Origin: DATARH01 sp050246595
GTDB lineage: Bacteria > Pseudomonadota > Alphaproteobacteria > ATCC43930 > CGMCC-115725
Reading direction: 5' to 3'
Length of the DNA stretch: 64,000 bases
Assembly: GCA_050246595.1 (NCBI GenBank)
Contig: JBFWVT010000016.1
Location: forward strand, 1 to 64,000
In this document: piece after piece, positions 49,695 to 58,087 of the stretch
How the letters are laid out: every line of letters starts with the position of its first letter
How positions within the stretch are numbered: position 1 is the first letter of the stretch
The notes under the pieces: generated by a model
Database searches by the model: none
What the model was told of the DNA's origin: nothing
What the model saw: only the letters and a program-made list of their open reading frames with translations
Position numbers and translations under genes: made by a program

Positions 49695-51311
49695 TCAGAA
49701 AGCGGCTTCCGGCACCCGGAAACCGATATCGCCCTCGCGCTCGATCTGATGGACCAGCTCGATTTCCCATTTCAGATAGCGCTCGCGCGCGCCCTCGCCG
49801 GCGTAGGGGTCATAGGGGCGGCGCCAGCAATCGTCAGGGGTGTCGGCCATCGCCTCGCGCCCGGTCGCGAGCTTCAGCCCGGCGTCGCACCACGAGTCGG
49901 TGCCGCCGTCGAGCACGTACACGGCCGGAAATCCGCTATCCGCAAGCTCGGCCGCGGCCAGCCGGGCGAGCACGCCGTCGGGCGAGGTCAACACCAGCAC
50001 CGGGCGGCGCGGCAGTTTTCCGAGGCTGCCCGGCAATCGCGCGCGCACCGCGAACCATGCCCCCGGAATATGACCGGCTTCGTAGGCAATGCTCGGGGCG
50101 AGATCGGCCACCACCGCCTCGCCGGCATCGAGCAGCCGCTTCAGCTCGGCCGCGTCGATCGTTGGCACGTCGGCCTCGTCGAGTTCGGGGATTACCGGCA
50201 CGCGCCGCCCCGGCACCAGAGCGCGGTCCGAAAGCCCGCCGTCGAGCACATAGACTTCGGGCCAGCCCATCTGCACCAGCCACGACCCGGTCATCACCGC
50301 GCGCACCCCGTCACCGTCGACCAGCACCACGCGGGCGTTGCGCGTCGCCATGTAGGTGTCGGTGGCCTGCACGAGCTGACCTCCGGGGGCCGAGCGCGCA
50401 ATCGCGAGATGCCCGGTTTCGTACTCCTCCGGGCTGCGAACGTCGAAGACATAGAGCGTGCGCTGCTCGGCCTCGCTCTCGAAACGGGCCAGCGCCGCGT
50501 CGTCGATGCGTTTGATGCCGAAACGCTCGGCGACCTGATCGGCGAGCGCGCGCGATTTGGCCAGCCCCTCCGGAGAGGGCGGCGGCAGCGAGTCCTCGCG
50601 CCCGCGCGCCAGTTGGAGACCGGCCAGCTCCCACCCCATTGTGCCGTTTTCAAGCGCCATGACCGGGTTTCGGAGGCCGGCGTTGCGCAAGGACTGGGCG
50701 CCGATGATGCTGCGCGTGCGGCCGGCGCAGTTGACGACAACAAGACTGTCCGGCGAATTGAGCCGGTCCGGCACGCGATACACGAGTTCCGCGCCGGGGC
50801 AGTCGAACGCGCCGGGAATGCTCATATTGCGGAATTCGCCGATCGGCCGGCTGTCAACGATCAGGATCTCCTCGCCGGCGTCCAAGCGGCGCTTCAGCTC
50901 GGCGGCGGCGATATGCGGCGTGCCGCTTCGGTGCTCGACCAGCTCGCCAAACGCCTTGCTCGGCACGTTGACCCCGGTGAACAGCTCGAACCCCGCCTCC
51001 GCCCAGGCCCGGCTGCCGCCTTTCATCACCGCGACATTGCCGTAGCCCATGCGGTCGAGTTTCGCGGCGGCGCGCTCGGCCAAGCCCTCCTCGCCGCCGT
51101 CGAGCACGACCACGCGCGTCCCCCGGCGCGGCACCAGGTCGCGGATCATCGGTTCGAGGCGCGACAGCGGCACCGAATGGGCAAAAAACGGGTGTCCCTC
51201 TTCCGAGAACACCCCCTCCTCGCGCACATCGATCAGCGCGATCTCGCCGCCGTTGCGCAGCATCGCCTTGACCTCGGCCGGCGACAGGACCCGGCCCGCC
51301 AGTTCCGTCAT
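49695..51311 (-). CDS. four-domain rhodanese-like sulfurtransferase
   Basis: A 538-residue protein of four rhodanese domains in tandem (about 1-110, 130-240, 265-375, 395-495). Only the second has the active-site cysteine, VVVNCAGRTRS (C195); the equivalent loops of the others read VVLDGGEEG, VVLVDGDGV and VLVLTSPDG without cysteine. So one domain may carry persulfide and three would be structural or regulatory. The C-terminus (about 500-538) is a helical tail. Start ATG 51311 follows GGGAGACAG. It shares the strand with a TauD-type dioxygenase upstream; both fit sulfur metabolism, but the link is inference. Confidence 0.9.
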   Translation of the reverse strand: MTELAGRVLSPAEVKAMLRNGGEIALIDVREEGVFSEEGHPFFAHSVPLSRLEPMIRDLVPRRGTRVVVLDGGEEGLAERAAAKLDRMGYGNVAVMKGGSRAWAEAGFELFTGVNVPSKAFGELVEHRSGTPHIAAAELKRRLDAGEEILIVDSRPIGEFRNMSIPGAFDCPGAELVYRVPDRLNSPDSLVVVNCAGRTRSIIGAQSLRNAGLRNPVMALENGTMGWELAGLQLARGREDSLPPPSPEGLAKSRALADQVAERFGIKRIDDAALARFESEAEQRTLYVFDVRSPEEYETGHLAIARSAPGGQLVQATDTYMATRNARVVLVDGDGVRAVMTGSWLVQMGWPEVYVLDGGLSDRALVPGRRVPVIPELDEADVPTIDAAELKRLLDAGEAVVADLAPSIAYEAGHIPGAWFAVRARLPGSLGKLPRRPVLVLTSPDGVLARLAAAELADSGFPAVYVLDGGTDSWCDAGLKLATGREAMADTPDDCWRRPYDPYAGEGARERYLKWEIELVHQIEREGDIGFRVPEAAF

Positions 51312-51367
51312 TTTCTGTCTCCCGATCCGGTCTTAGAGCTTGGCTTGAAAAGGCTACTCAAACCGCA

Positions 51368-51440
51368 GTCCCGGCGAAAGCCGGGACCCACTTTTCCGCT
51401 TCCGAGCGGCTGATCGGTGGATCCCGGCTTCCGCCGGGAT
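51368..51440. repeat. pair of CCCGGCxxxxGCCGGG palindromic repeats
   Basis: GTCCCGGCGAAAGCCGGGAC (51368-51387) and ATCCCGGCTTCCGCCGGGAT (51421-51440) are two hairpins of the widespread CCCGGC...GCCGGG family, like CATTCCCGCGAAAGCGGGA near 15732. They fill the gap between the rhodanese and dioxygenase genes. Confidence 0.7.
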
Positions 51441-51460
51441 GACAATAGGAGAAGGCGGCC

Positions 51461-52564
51461 TCACGCCGGAACCAGCGGGGCGTGCAGCCGCGTGTCCTTG
51501 CAGATGATGCCGCCGCGATCGCCGACCGTCACACCGCCGTAGCATTCGGCGAAAACCGGCGGCAGCTTTCTTCCATCCGGCGGGCAAAGCCACAGCCGCA
51601 GCAGGTGGCGCTTCTTCTCCGGCTCGGGCCAGTCCTCGTAGCCGGTGCGGGCGTGCAGCATCGTGTGGTTGTTCAGGATCTGCAAATCGCCCGGCATGAA
51701 ACTCATGTCGAGCCGCAATTCGGGGTCGCCGGCCAGATCCTGCAGCATGTCGAGCGCCTCGATATCCTCCGGGGTCAGGCGGCGCGCCCCCGGGAAACGT
51801 TGCGCCGAGCCGATATGCAGCCGCGAGTAAAGAATGGAGACGCGCCCGGCATATTCGTTGAAGACCGGCGCCTCGTAGAACGGCTCTTTCCCCACCGGCA
51901 CCTCGCCGCGGCGATCGACCGGGACCGGGCGATAGAGCCGCTCCAGCAGATCGGGGCGGCGCTCGGCCATGACGTTGTGCAGGGTCATCGCGCTGACCAG
52001 CATCGATTGCCCGCCCGCTTTCGCCCGTTTCAGGCACAGCAGCGCGACGAGATCGCAGCGGTCGATGTGAAAATTCTGCCGCTCGGCGGTGGCGTAGCTG
52101 CGGAGGTTCGGGTTCTCCGCGCTCAGCCCTTGTCCCAAGTCGTAGACATGGCCCAAGAGGTGCCCTTTGGCGTTCTGCGAGCGCGCCTTGCCGAAATACG
52201 CGCCGACCCCCCAATAGGCGGTCGCGCTCTCCTCGATCGGCCGATCCTCGACCGGCATGCCGCGCAACCGTACAAAACCGCGCCCCTCGACCAATTCGAC
52301 GCGCAGCCGGTCCAGAACCGGACCGAGCGTCGGCAGCGGGAAATCGTCGCTTGTGATCGCGGCGAGGTCGAGCCCGCGCGCCCGCACCGCCCGCGTCGCC
52401 TGTTCGATCTCGGCGATTTCCGCCGGAGACAGGGGATGGGTCCATTCGGCTTCGCGCCGGCGCATATCGGCGCCGACCCAGGCTGCCGGCCCCTCGACCG
52501 GACGCCGCCGCGGCGTTCCGAGGGGTTGCGCTTGCGTCATTTGGAGCGACTCGATCGGCGTCAT
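51461..52564 (-). CDS. TauD/TfdA-family dioxygenase
   Basis: A 367-residue Fe(II)-dependent oxygenase of the TauD/TfdA (or clavaminate-synthase-like) group. The metal triad is visible as NFHIDRCD (H166, D168) and NNHTMLHART (H304), with the distal arginine near 323 (LLRLWL) that would bind 2-oxoglutarate. The ATG at 52564 has GAGGT upstream; about 70 upstream in-frame residues are rejected as repeat DNA. The substrate is not taurine-specific by any visible sign. It may be co-transcribed with the rhodanese gene 149 bp downstream. Confidence 0.87.
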   Translation of the reverse strand: MTPIESLQMTQAQPLGTPRRRPVEGPAAWVGADMRRREAEWTHPLSPAEIAEIEQATRAVRARGLDLAAITSDDFPLPTLGPVLDRLRVELVEGRGFVRLRGMPVEDRPIEESATAYWGVGAYFGKARSQNAKGHLLGHVYDLGQGLSAENPNLRSYATAERQNFHIDRCDLVALLCLKRAKAGGQSMLVSAMTLHNVMAERRPDLLERLYRPVPVDRRGEVPVGKEPFYEAPVFNEYAGRVSILYSRLHIGSAQRFPGARRLTPEDIEALDMLQDLAGDPELRLDMSFMPGDLQILNNHTMLHARTGYEDWPEPEKKRHLLRLWLCPPDGRKLPPVFAECYGGVTVGDRGGIICKDTRLHAPLVPA

Positions 52565-52885
52565 GGATACCTCGATCCCGGCTGAATGGGTCGGGTTCAG
52601 GTCCGAGCGCGTCAGCTCCGACGACCGACCCCGATCCGGCAAGAGCCGGGACCACTTTACAGCCGGGGAGCTTCCGGACAAGTAGGTCGCGGCTTGCGCC
52701 GGGACCGCGCCTCCAGGCTCAAAGGGCAGGTTGAAATCTCGGTCGGATACGCCTGTTGCAGAGATCGCCCCCACCTTTATTGCAGCCGGACCACTCGCCC
52801 CTTTTCCGGCTGCGCCGACGGTGATCGTGCGAGGTCCGAGACGGCCGGAACAGGGAGCGTCCAGCCATCCCGGTTGCGGGGCCGG
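52565..52885. other. gene-free interval
   Basis: About 320 bp without a convincing gene on either strand. It contains a GATCCGGCAAGAGCCGGGAC-type imperfect palindrome (near 52634) related to the other CCGGC repeats, and should hold the promoter of the dioxygenase gene and the terminator of the binding-protein gene. No further structure was recognised. Confidence 0.5.
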
Positions 52886-54178
52886 TTATTTCCCCTTGGC
52901 TTCGGTGTAGGGCAGGATCACATCGCCGGCTTTGTACGCCTCGGGCCACACGACGACTTCGCCTTTGCCGTCCCGGAAATCGTCGAGGCTGGTGCCGGCG
53001 ATGTTCTGAAACTGCACCGCCAGGATGCGCGCCCGGTCCCACTCGCCCTTTTTGCCGAACTTCACGTCGCCGACGACGGTATTGAACGTGTTGTCGCGGA
53101 TATAATCGGCGACTTTTTGCTGATCGAGGCTCTTCGTGCCCTCGATCGCGTCGCCCAGCACCTGCATCCTGGCATAGGCCCAGGGGCCGAGATAATAGCC
53201 GAGCGGATCGACACCCTCGCCGCCGGCCCGAGCCTGATAGCGTTCGAGAAACGCCGCGACGCCGGGAAACATCATTTTCGGCGCCGGCAGCCACCAGTCG
53301 AACGTGATGATGCCGTTCAGCATCGGACCGAGCGAGGTCTTGATCGAGGTGCTTTGCGGGCCGGTCATGTTGCCGCCGAACACCTTCGCCTTGAGGCCCA
53401 GCTCGTTGGCGCTGCGGATGATGCCGACGCTGTCGGCAGGATAGGACGAAATCAGGATCACATCCGCATTGGTCGCCTGCAACGCGCGCACGACCGGTGT
53501 GAAATCGGCGGTGTTCAGCGGGTAGGTCCGGTCATAGACGATCCGCAGACCGGCCTCTTTGGCGTTTTCCCGGGCGCCGTCGGTGCCGTTGCGCGTCGCC
53601 TCGCCGTCGCCGGTCGCGATCGCGATCGTCTTCAGCCCGAGCCTGTCCTTGTGCGCCTTGATGATTTCGAAAAAACCCTGGGTCAGTGCCCGGCGCGGCT
53701 CGGGGCCGGTCGGCAGCATCGAGAAGTATTTCGGGTAGTTGAACTCCTCGTTGATATCGAGCGCGAACAGGCTGATAAAGGTCTTGTCGTGCCCGATCAC
53801 GATCGGCATCGCCGGCGCCGAGATGTTGGTCGCGTATCCCGAGACGACGAAATCGACCTTGTCGACATCGAGCAGCTTTGTGTAAATCCCCGGCACCTGC
53901 GACGGATTGCTCTGGTCGTCGTAATAGACCAGCTTGACCGGGCGGCCGAGCAGCCCGCCTTTTGCGTTGACATCCTCGGCCCAGATCTGCGTGGCCAGCA
54001 GGCCGCTTTTGCCGTTAACCGCGAGCGGGCCGGTCAGCGCCATCGAAAACCCGATCGTGATCGGTTCGCCGCTCGGCTCCTTTGCCGTCTGCGCGAGCGC
54101 CGAGACGGCGAACAGCAGCCCCGCCGCGAGCGCGCCGGCGACGCTGCCGAGCCGACGCCATTTCAGTCCCATAACCAT
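52886..54178 (-). CDS. branched-chain amino-acid-type ABC transporter substrate-binding protein
   Basis: A 430-residue periplasmic binding protein of the LivJ/Peripla_BP_6 family. After a signal peptide (about 1-30, SVAGALAAGLLFAVSALAQ) it has ITIGFSMALTGPLAVNGKSG, AEDVNAKGGLLGRPVKLVYYDD and YTKLLDVDKVDFVVSGYAT, all standard. The ligand may be an amino acid, amide or aromatic acid. No permease or ATPase is next to it, so it is an orphan in this window. The ATG at 54178 follows CGGGAAC; ATG at 54172 is possible. Confidence 0.9.
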   Translation of the reverse strand: MVMGLKWRRLGSVAGALAAGLLFAVSALAQTAKEPSGEPITIGFSMALTGPLAVNGKSGLLATQIWAEDVNAKGGLLGRPVKLVYYDDQSNPSQVPGIYTKLLDVDKVDFVVSGYATNISAPAMPIVIGHDKTFISLFALDINEEFNYPKYFSMLPTGPEPRRALTQGFFEIIKAHKDRLGLKTIAIATGDGEATRNGTDGARENAKEAGLRIVYDRTYPLNTADFTPVVRALQATNADVILISSYPADSVGIIRSANELGLKAKVFGGNMTGPQSTSIKTSLGPMLNGIITFDWWLPAPKMMFPGVAAFLERYQARAGGEGVDPLGYYLGPWAYARMQVLGDAIEGTKSLDQQKVADYIRDNTFNTVVGDVKFGKKGEWDRARILAVQFQNIAGTSLDDFRDGKGEVVVWPEAYKAGDVILPYTEAKGK

Positions 54179-54335
54179 GATGTTCCCGATATCTGCCTCT
54201 GACTTCCGCAACCCGCGGAAGGGGCGGGAGGATATCAGCCGCGCCCAGGGACGACACCCGCATCGGGAACCGCGCCGCTGCGACGCTTCCGCGCGTTATG
54301 CCCGCACGGCTCCTGTCCGGCGCCAACCGCCGCCA

Positions 54336-54701
54336 TCAGCCGGCGCGGCGCAGCATCGGCCCGAGATCGCGGCCGCCGAACAGATGCAGATGGAAATGCG
54401 GCACCTCCTGGTGCGCCGCTGCGCCGTGATTGGCGAGGATGCGATAGCCGCCCGCGACGACGCCCTCCTGGCGAGCGACCCGCCCGATCGCCCGCGTGAA
54501 CGCCGCCAGCTCAGCCTCCGAGGCGTTTGTCGAGAAATCGTCCACCGAGACGTATTCGCCCTTCGGGATAATGACGATATGGGTCGGGGCCTGCGGGTTG
54601 ATGTCGCGAAAGGCGAGAACGTGCTCGTCCTCATACACTTTTGTACAGGGCAGCTCGCCGCGCAGGATGCGGGCAAAGACATTGTTGCGATCGTAGGCCA
54701 C
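54336..54701 (-). CDS. HIT-family (HinT-type) nucleotide hydrolase
   Basis: A 121-residue histidine-triad protein. The HIT motif EVPHFHLHLFGGRD (HxHxH) is intact and the N-terminus AYDRNNVFARILRGELPCTKVYED fits HinT. HinT-type enzymes hydrolyse purine phosphoramidates and aminoacyl-adenylates. The start is set at GTG 54701, where the family N-terminus begins, with GGAGAG 4-5 nt upstream; ATGs at 54713 and 54719 would add only six residues. Confidence 0.92.
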   Translation of the reverse strand: MAYDRNNVFARILRGELPCTKVYEDEHVLAFRDINPQAPTHIVIIPKGEYVSVDDFSTNASEAELAAFTRAIGRVARQEGVVAGGYRILANHGAAAHQEVPHFHLHLFGGRDLGPMLRRAG

Positions 54702-54747
54702 GCCTCTCTCCATGGTCATCGCCGCGCCGCGGCGCCGACGATCGAGG

Positions 54748-55479
54748 CTACAGCGAGGAGTAGCGTGCGGGAACCGTAAAGCCGCCGTAATCGCCCCTTG
54801 CCTCGTTCAGGCCGTGGTTGAACGACACCATCGACGATCTCAGACCCTGCTTTATGTTCCAGTCGGTGAAGTCGCGCGACCCGTACCACGCCGTCGAGGC
54901 CGACAGCCACGCATACTCGGCCAGCCCGATGCGTTTCAGGTAACGGCACACGGCGCCGGACCCGTAGACCCCGACCCGGTACGGCGGCGAGCCGCCCCCG
55001 GCTGCCGCCAGACCGGCGTGCACGCCGCGGAAATACTGCTGGACGACGCCGGCGATATCCCGCGCCGGGGCATCGTAATCGACCGCGAAATAGATCGCGC
55101 TGCCGGATGGCTGGCCGAGCACGCGGGCCTGCTGATAGGCATTGACCGCGTCCGAGTGGCCCCGTTCATAGGTGAAATGATCCGGCCGATGGGAAAGATG
55201 CTGCCACACGGCCACCACCTTCATGCCGTTCGACGAGATGCTCCCGGCCTCCTCCGCCGTCAGGGCCGGCCAGCGCGATACCGGGCTGCGGTAGTATCGG
55301 GCGACAAAATGCAGACCGCTGCCCTTCAACTCCTGCGTCACGTCGCGGCTGTCCATCCCCATGTCGATGCCGCGGATCGGCCCGCCGACGGACGGCGCCG
55401 CCACTGTCCGAGGCTGCTGCGGCGCGGTACCGCAGGCGGCCAGAAACAATACCGGCAGCACAAAACCCAGCTTTCTCAT
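54748..55479 (-). CDS. DUF1906 (glycoside-hydrolase-like) lipoprotein
   Basis: A 243-residue lipoprotein with a signal ending VLFLAACGT (Cys about 16) and a DUF1906 domain (about 38-235): IRGIDMGMDSRDVTQELKG, RYYRSPVSRWPALTAEEA, AIYFAVDYDA, VGVYGSGAVCRYL and AWLSASTAW. The domain has a TIM-barrel glycoside-hydrolase-like fold found in Rv2525c and phage or cell-wall proteins, so a role at the peptidoglycan layer is plausible. The ATG at 55479 has a GGGGA site upstream. The gap to rnhB upstream (55480-55703) shows no gene. Confidence 0.82.
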   Translation of the reverse strand: MRKLGFVLPVLFLAACGTAPQQPRTVAAPSVGGPIRGIDMGMDSRDVTQELKGSGLHFVARYYRSPVSRWPALTAEEAGSISSNGMKVVAVWQHLSHRPDHFTYERGHSDAVNAYQQARVLGQPSGSAIYFAVDYDAPARDIAGVVQQYFRGVHAGLAAAGGGSPPYRVGVYGSGAVCRYLKRIGLAEYAWLSASTAWYGSRDFTDWNIKQGLRSSMVSFNHGLNEARGDYGGFTVPARYSSL

Positions 55480-55703
55480 TCCCCCGCTTCCCCCGTTTTC
55501 CGCATCCGGCGGTGCAGCCTTCGTGCGGCATCGGCCCGCCGCGAACCCGCTGGTGCGGTGCCCCGATCGGCACCAAGCGGCCGCCCCGCTCGGTGCCGGA
55601 TGCCCGACCGACGGCATGCCCGGCCGCCGCATGCCGGCGCGGTTTTCCCCAGTGCGCCGACTGTGAGCGCGGCCCGATGCGGCGTCAATCCGCGCGCGTT
55701 GTC

Positions 55704-56408
55704 TCAGTTGAGCCGAGGCGTCGCGCTCTCCGATGGAGCGAGGGGGCCGGTTTCGAGCGGCGCCGGCAAATCGGCGGACAGCGACAGCGCGGCGCGAATC
55801 GGCGCGAACGAGCGGCGATGGTGCGGTGTTACGCCGAGCCTGCGGATCGCCTCGACATGCGTCGCCGTCGGGTATCCGGCATTGGTCTCCCACCCGTAAC
55901 CGGGATGGCGCAGCGCCAGCGCGTGCATGATCCGGTCGCGCGTCACCTTTGCCACGATCGAGGCCGCCGCGATCGACAGACTCGCTGAATCGCCCCTGAC
56001 GACCGTGCGGACCGCACAGGGCAGCGGCGGCGCGATATTGCCGTCAACCAGCGCCACATCCGGCGCGATACCGGTGCGTGCCGCCAGGGCCGCCACCGCC
56101 CGACACATCGCGAGCAGGTTGGCGCGCAGCACGTTGAGGCGGTCGATCTCGGCGGCGCTCGCCGCGCCGACCCCGATGCCGACGATCCCGCCGCGAGCGC
56201 CGGCGCGCAGACCGTCATAGCAGCGCTCGCGCAGTTCGCGCGACAGCACCTTCGAATCGTCGAGCACGCGGCGCAATTCGCCGCGAAACCGCCGCCGGTC
56301 GATAACGACCGCCGCGGCGACGACCGGGCCAGCCAATGGCCCCCGCCCGGCCTCGTCAACACCGCAGACGATCCCGCCGTAACGCCGCTCGATCGCGAAA
56401 TCCGGCAT
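55704..56408 (-). CDS. rnhB: ribonuclease HII
   Basis: A 234-residue RNase HII that cuts RNA in RNA:DNA hybrids and single ribonucleotides in DNA. It has the signature GVDEAGRGPLAGPVVAAAV (D18, E19), DDSKVLSRELRE, VDGN with a further acidic residue, and SIAAASIVAKVTRDRIM with the last catalytic aspartate. The C-terminal ATHVEAIRRLGVTPHHRRSF is typical. Start ATG 56408 has AAGGGG 5 nt upstream; ATG 56429 is less likely. Divergent from the EF-hand gene. Confidence 0.95.
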   Translation of the reverse strand: MPDFAIERRYGGIVCGVDEAGRGPLAGPVVAAAVVIDRRRFRGELRRVLDDSKVLSRELRERCYDGLRAGARGGIVGIGVGAASAAEIDRLNVLRANLLAMCRAVAALAARTGIAPDVALVDGNIAPPLPCAVRTVVRGDSASLSIAAASIVAKVTRDRIMHALALRHPGYGWETNAGYPTATHVEAIRRLGVTPHHRRSFAPIRAALSLSADLPAPLETGPLAPSESATPRLN

Positions 56409-56580
56409 CCGCACCCCTTCTCCGTTGCGCATCGCCCTTGCAGATGCGCCAGCGGGGCGGCGCATCTGTTGACCTCCGCCGAAAAGGGAAGCGGAGCACA
56501 AAGACCATCGTTGACGCGAGCCCACGGCGACCATATTCTATCTTTATTTGTATTTTTCTCGAATACCAGGAGGAATCGCA

Positions 56581-57021
56581 ATGAAAACGATGGCTTTCGC
56601 TATTTGCGCGGCCGTCGCCCTCGGCTTGCCGATCGCCGGCTCCGCCACACCGGCCGAGCCCGCCGATGCGGCGAAAGCGAGCGGCGAACCGGCGGACAGT
56701 GCCTCGGTTACCTTCGAGCAGTACCGCAATTGGCGCCTCGTGGCGATGGAAAGGCGACGCAGCGAAATCGAGGTGCAACTGTCCGCCGCCGATCTGTCGG
56801 CTGTGCGCAAGGCGCGGCTGGAGGAGACGCGGGCCTATTACAACTGGCTGGCCGGGCTGTCCGAGACCGAGCGCGATCGGCGTTTCCGCGAGCGCTTCGA
56901 TCGGATCGACGCCAATCGCGACGGCACTCTCGACACCGCGGAACGCGCCGCCTGGCGCGAGCGGCAGCGCGCCTATTACGGCAACAGGAAACGCGAGGCG
57001 CAGCCCCCCGGCGCCAATTGA
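56581..57021 (+). CDS. secreted EF-hand protein
   Basis: A 146-residue exported protein: a signal peptide (about 1-22, TMAFAICAAVALGLPIAGSA), a charged helical middle, and one EF-hand-like loop DRIDANRDGTLDTAERAAW (Asp/Asn/Asp/Gly/Leu/Asp/Glu spacing of a calcium site). A strong AGGAGG stands before the start, and the 60 bp upstream are AT-rich, probably its promoter. A single visible hand suggests a weak or degenerate partner hand (near ERRRSEIEVQ) or dimerisation. Role unknown. Confidence 0.82.
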   Translation: MKTMAFAICAAVALGLPIAGSATPAEPADAAKASGEPADSASVTFEQYRNWRLVAMERRRSEIEVQLSAADLSAVRKARLEETRAYYNWLAGLSETERDRRFRERFDRIDANRDGTLDTAERAAWRERQRAYYGNRKREAQPPGAN

Positions 57022-57112
57022 ATTGCGGCGGATCACGGCGAAGCGGGCGCGAGCGGCGTGGGACGTGGTATGGTAAGCGCCATCCGTTCCGGTCAGAAGC
57101 GGGGATGCCGAA

Positions 57113-58087
57113 ATGGCCAGATTTAGCGACTGGACGCCCGAGGGCGTCATTCCGGCGGTGCTGCTGCCGTTTCACGCCGATTTCTCGATCGACAAACCGG
57201 CTTATCGCGCGCATCTGCGCGACGTCGCCGCGGTGCGCGGGATCAGCGCGATTACGGTGAACGGCCATTCGAGCGAGGTGCACGCCTGTACCGTCGACGA
57301 GCAGCGCGAGGTGCTGCGGCTCACGATGGACGAGGTCGGCGACCTTCTGCCGGTTGCCGCCGGGGTCTATGCCGACGGCAGTATCGAGGCTGCCCGCATC
57401 GCGCGCATCGCCGAGGCCGAGGGCGCGTCGGCGCTGCTCGTGTTTCCGCCGCAGAGCATGAGCATGGGCGGGCAGATGCGGCCGGAAATGGCGCTGGCGC
57501 ATTTCTCGACGATCGCCGCCGCCACCGATCTGCCGCTGATCTGCTTCAACTACACGCTGGCGGGCGGGCTCGGCTACCCGCACGAGACCCTGCTGCGCCT
57601 CGCCGATGCCGTACCGACGATCCGCGCGATCAAGGACTGGTCGGGCGATCCCGCGCTGCACGAGCGCAACATCCGCGTGTTGCAGTCGCGTTCGCGGCCG
57701 GTGACGGTGCTGACGACGCACAGCGCCTGGCTGATGAGTTCGCTGGTGCTGGGCTGCAACGGGCTGCTGTCCGGGGCCGGCAGCGTCATCGCCGGGTTGC
57801 AGGTGACGCTGTTCGAGGCGGTGCGCGCCAACGATCTGGCCCGCGCCCGCGCCATCAACGACCGCATCTACCCGCTGGCTCAGGCATTTTACGCACCGCC
57901 GTTTCTCGACATGCACAACCGCATGAAGGAGGTGCTGGCGATGCTCGGCCGCCTGCCGCCCGCAATCGTGCGCCCGCCGCTGGTCAAACTGCCGCCGCAT
58001 GAGGTCGAGCGTCTGCGCCAAGCAATCGAGGCCGCCGGGATCGGTCGCGACCTGGCCGCAACCGCCGCGCCGCTTGCCGCGGAATGA
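57113..58087 (+). CDS. dihydrodipicolinate-synthase-family aldolase/lyase
   Basis: A 324-residue class I aldolase of the DapA/NanA family: GVIPAVLLPFHADFSIDKPA, VNGHSSEVHACTVDEQREVL (substrate-carboxylate loop position), the Schiff-base region IRAIKDWSG (K174) and the conserved tyrosine CFNYTLAG (Y147). True DapA would be closer to 290 residues with TTGES, so this is likely a different pyruvate-dependent aldolase or a decarboxylating member. Its stop overlaps the start of a citrate-synthase-family gene (ATGA), so the two enzymes are coupled. Confidence 0.88.
   Translation: MARFSDWTPEGVIPAVLLPFHADFSIDKPAYRAHLRDVAAVRGISAITVNGHSSEVHACTVDEQREVLRLTMDEVGDLLPVAAGVYADGSIEAARIARIAEAEGASALLVFPPQSMSMGGQMRPEMALAHFSTIAAATDLPLICFNYTLAGGLGYPHETLLRLADAVPTIRAIKDWSGDPALHERNIRVLQSRSRPVTVLTTHSAWLMSSLVLGCNGLLSGAGSVIAGLQVTLFEAVRANDLARARAINDRIYPLAQAFYAPPFLDMHNRMKEVLAMLGRLPPAIVRPPLVKLPPHEVERLRQAIEAAGIGRDLAATAAPLAAE

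Noticed and set aside
52719..53294. Open frame overlapping the gene-free interval and the substrate-binding protein gene
   Set aside because: Its right part is the wrong frame of a certain gene and its left part is repeat DNA.
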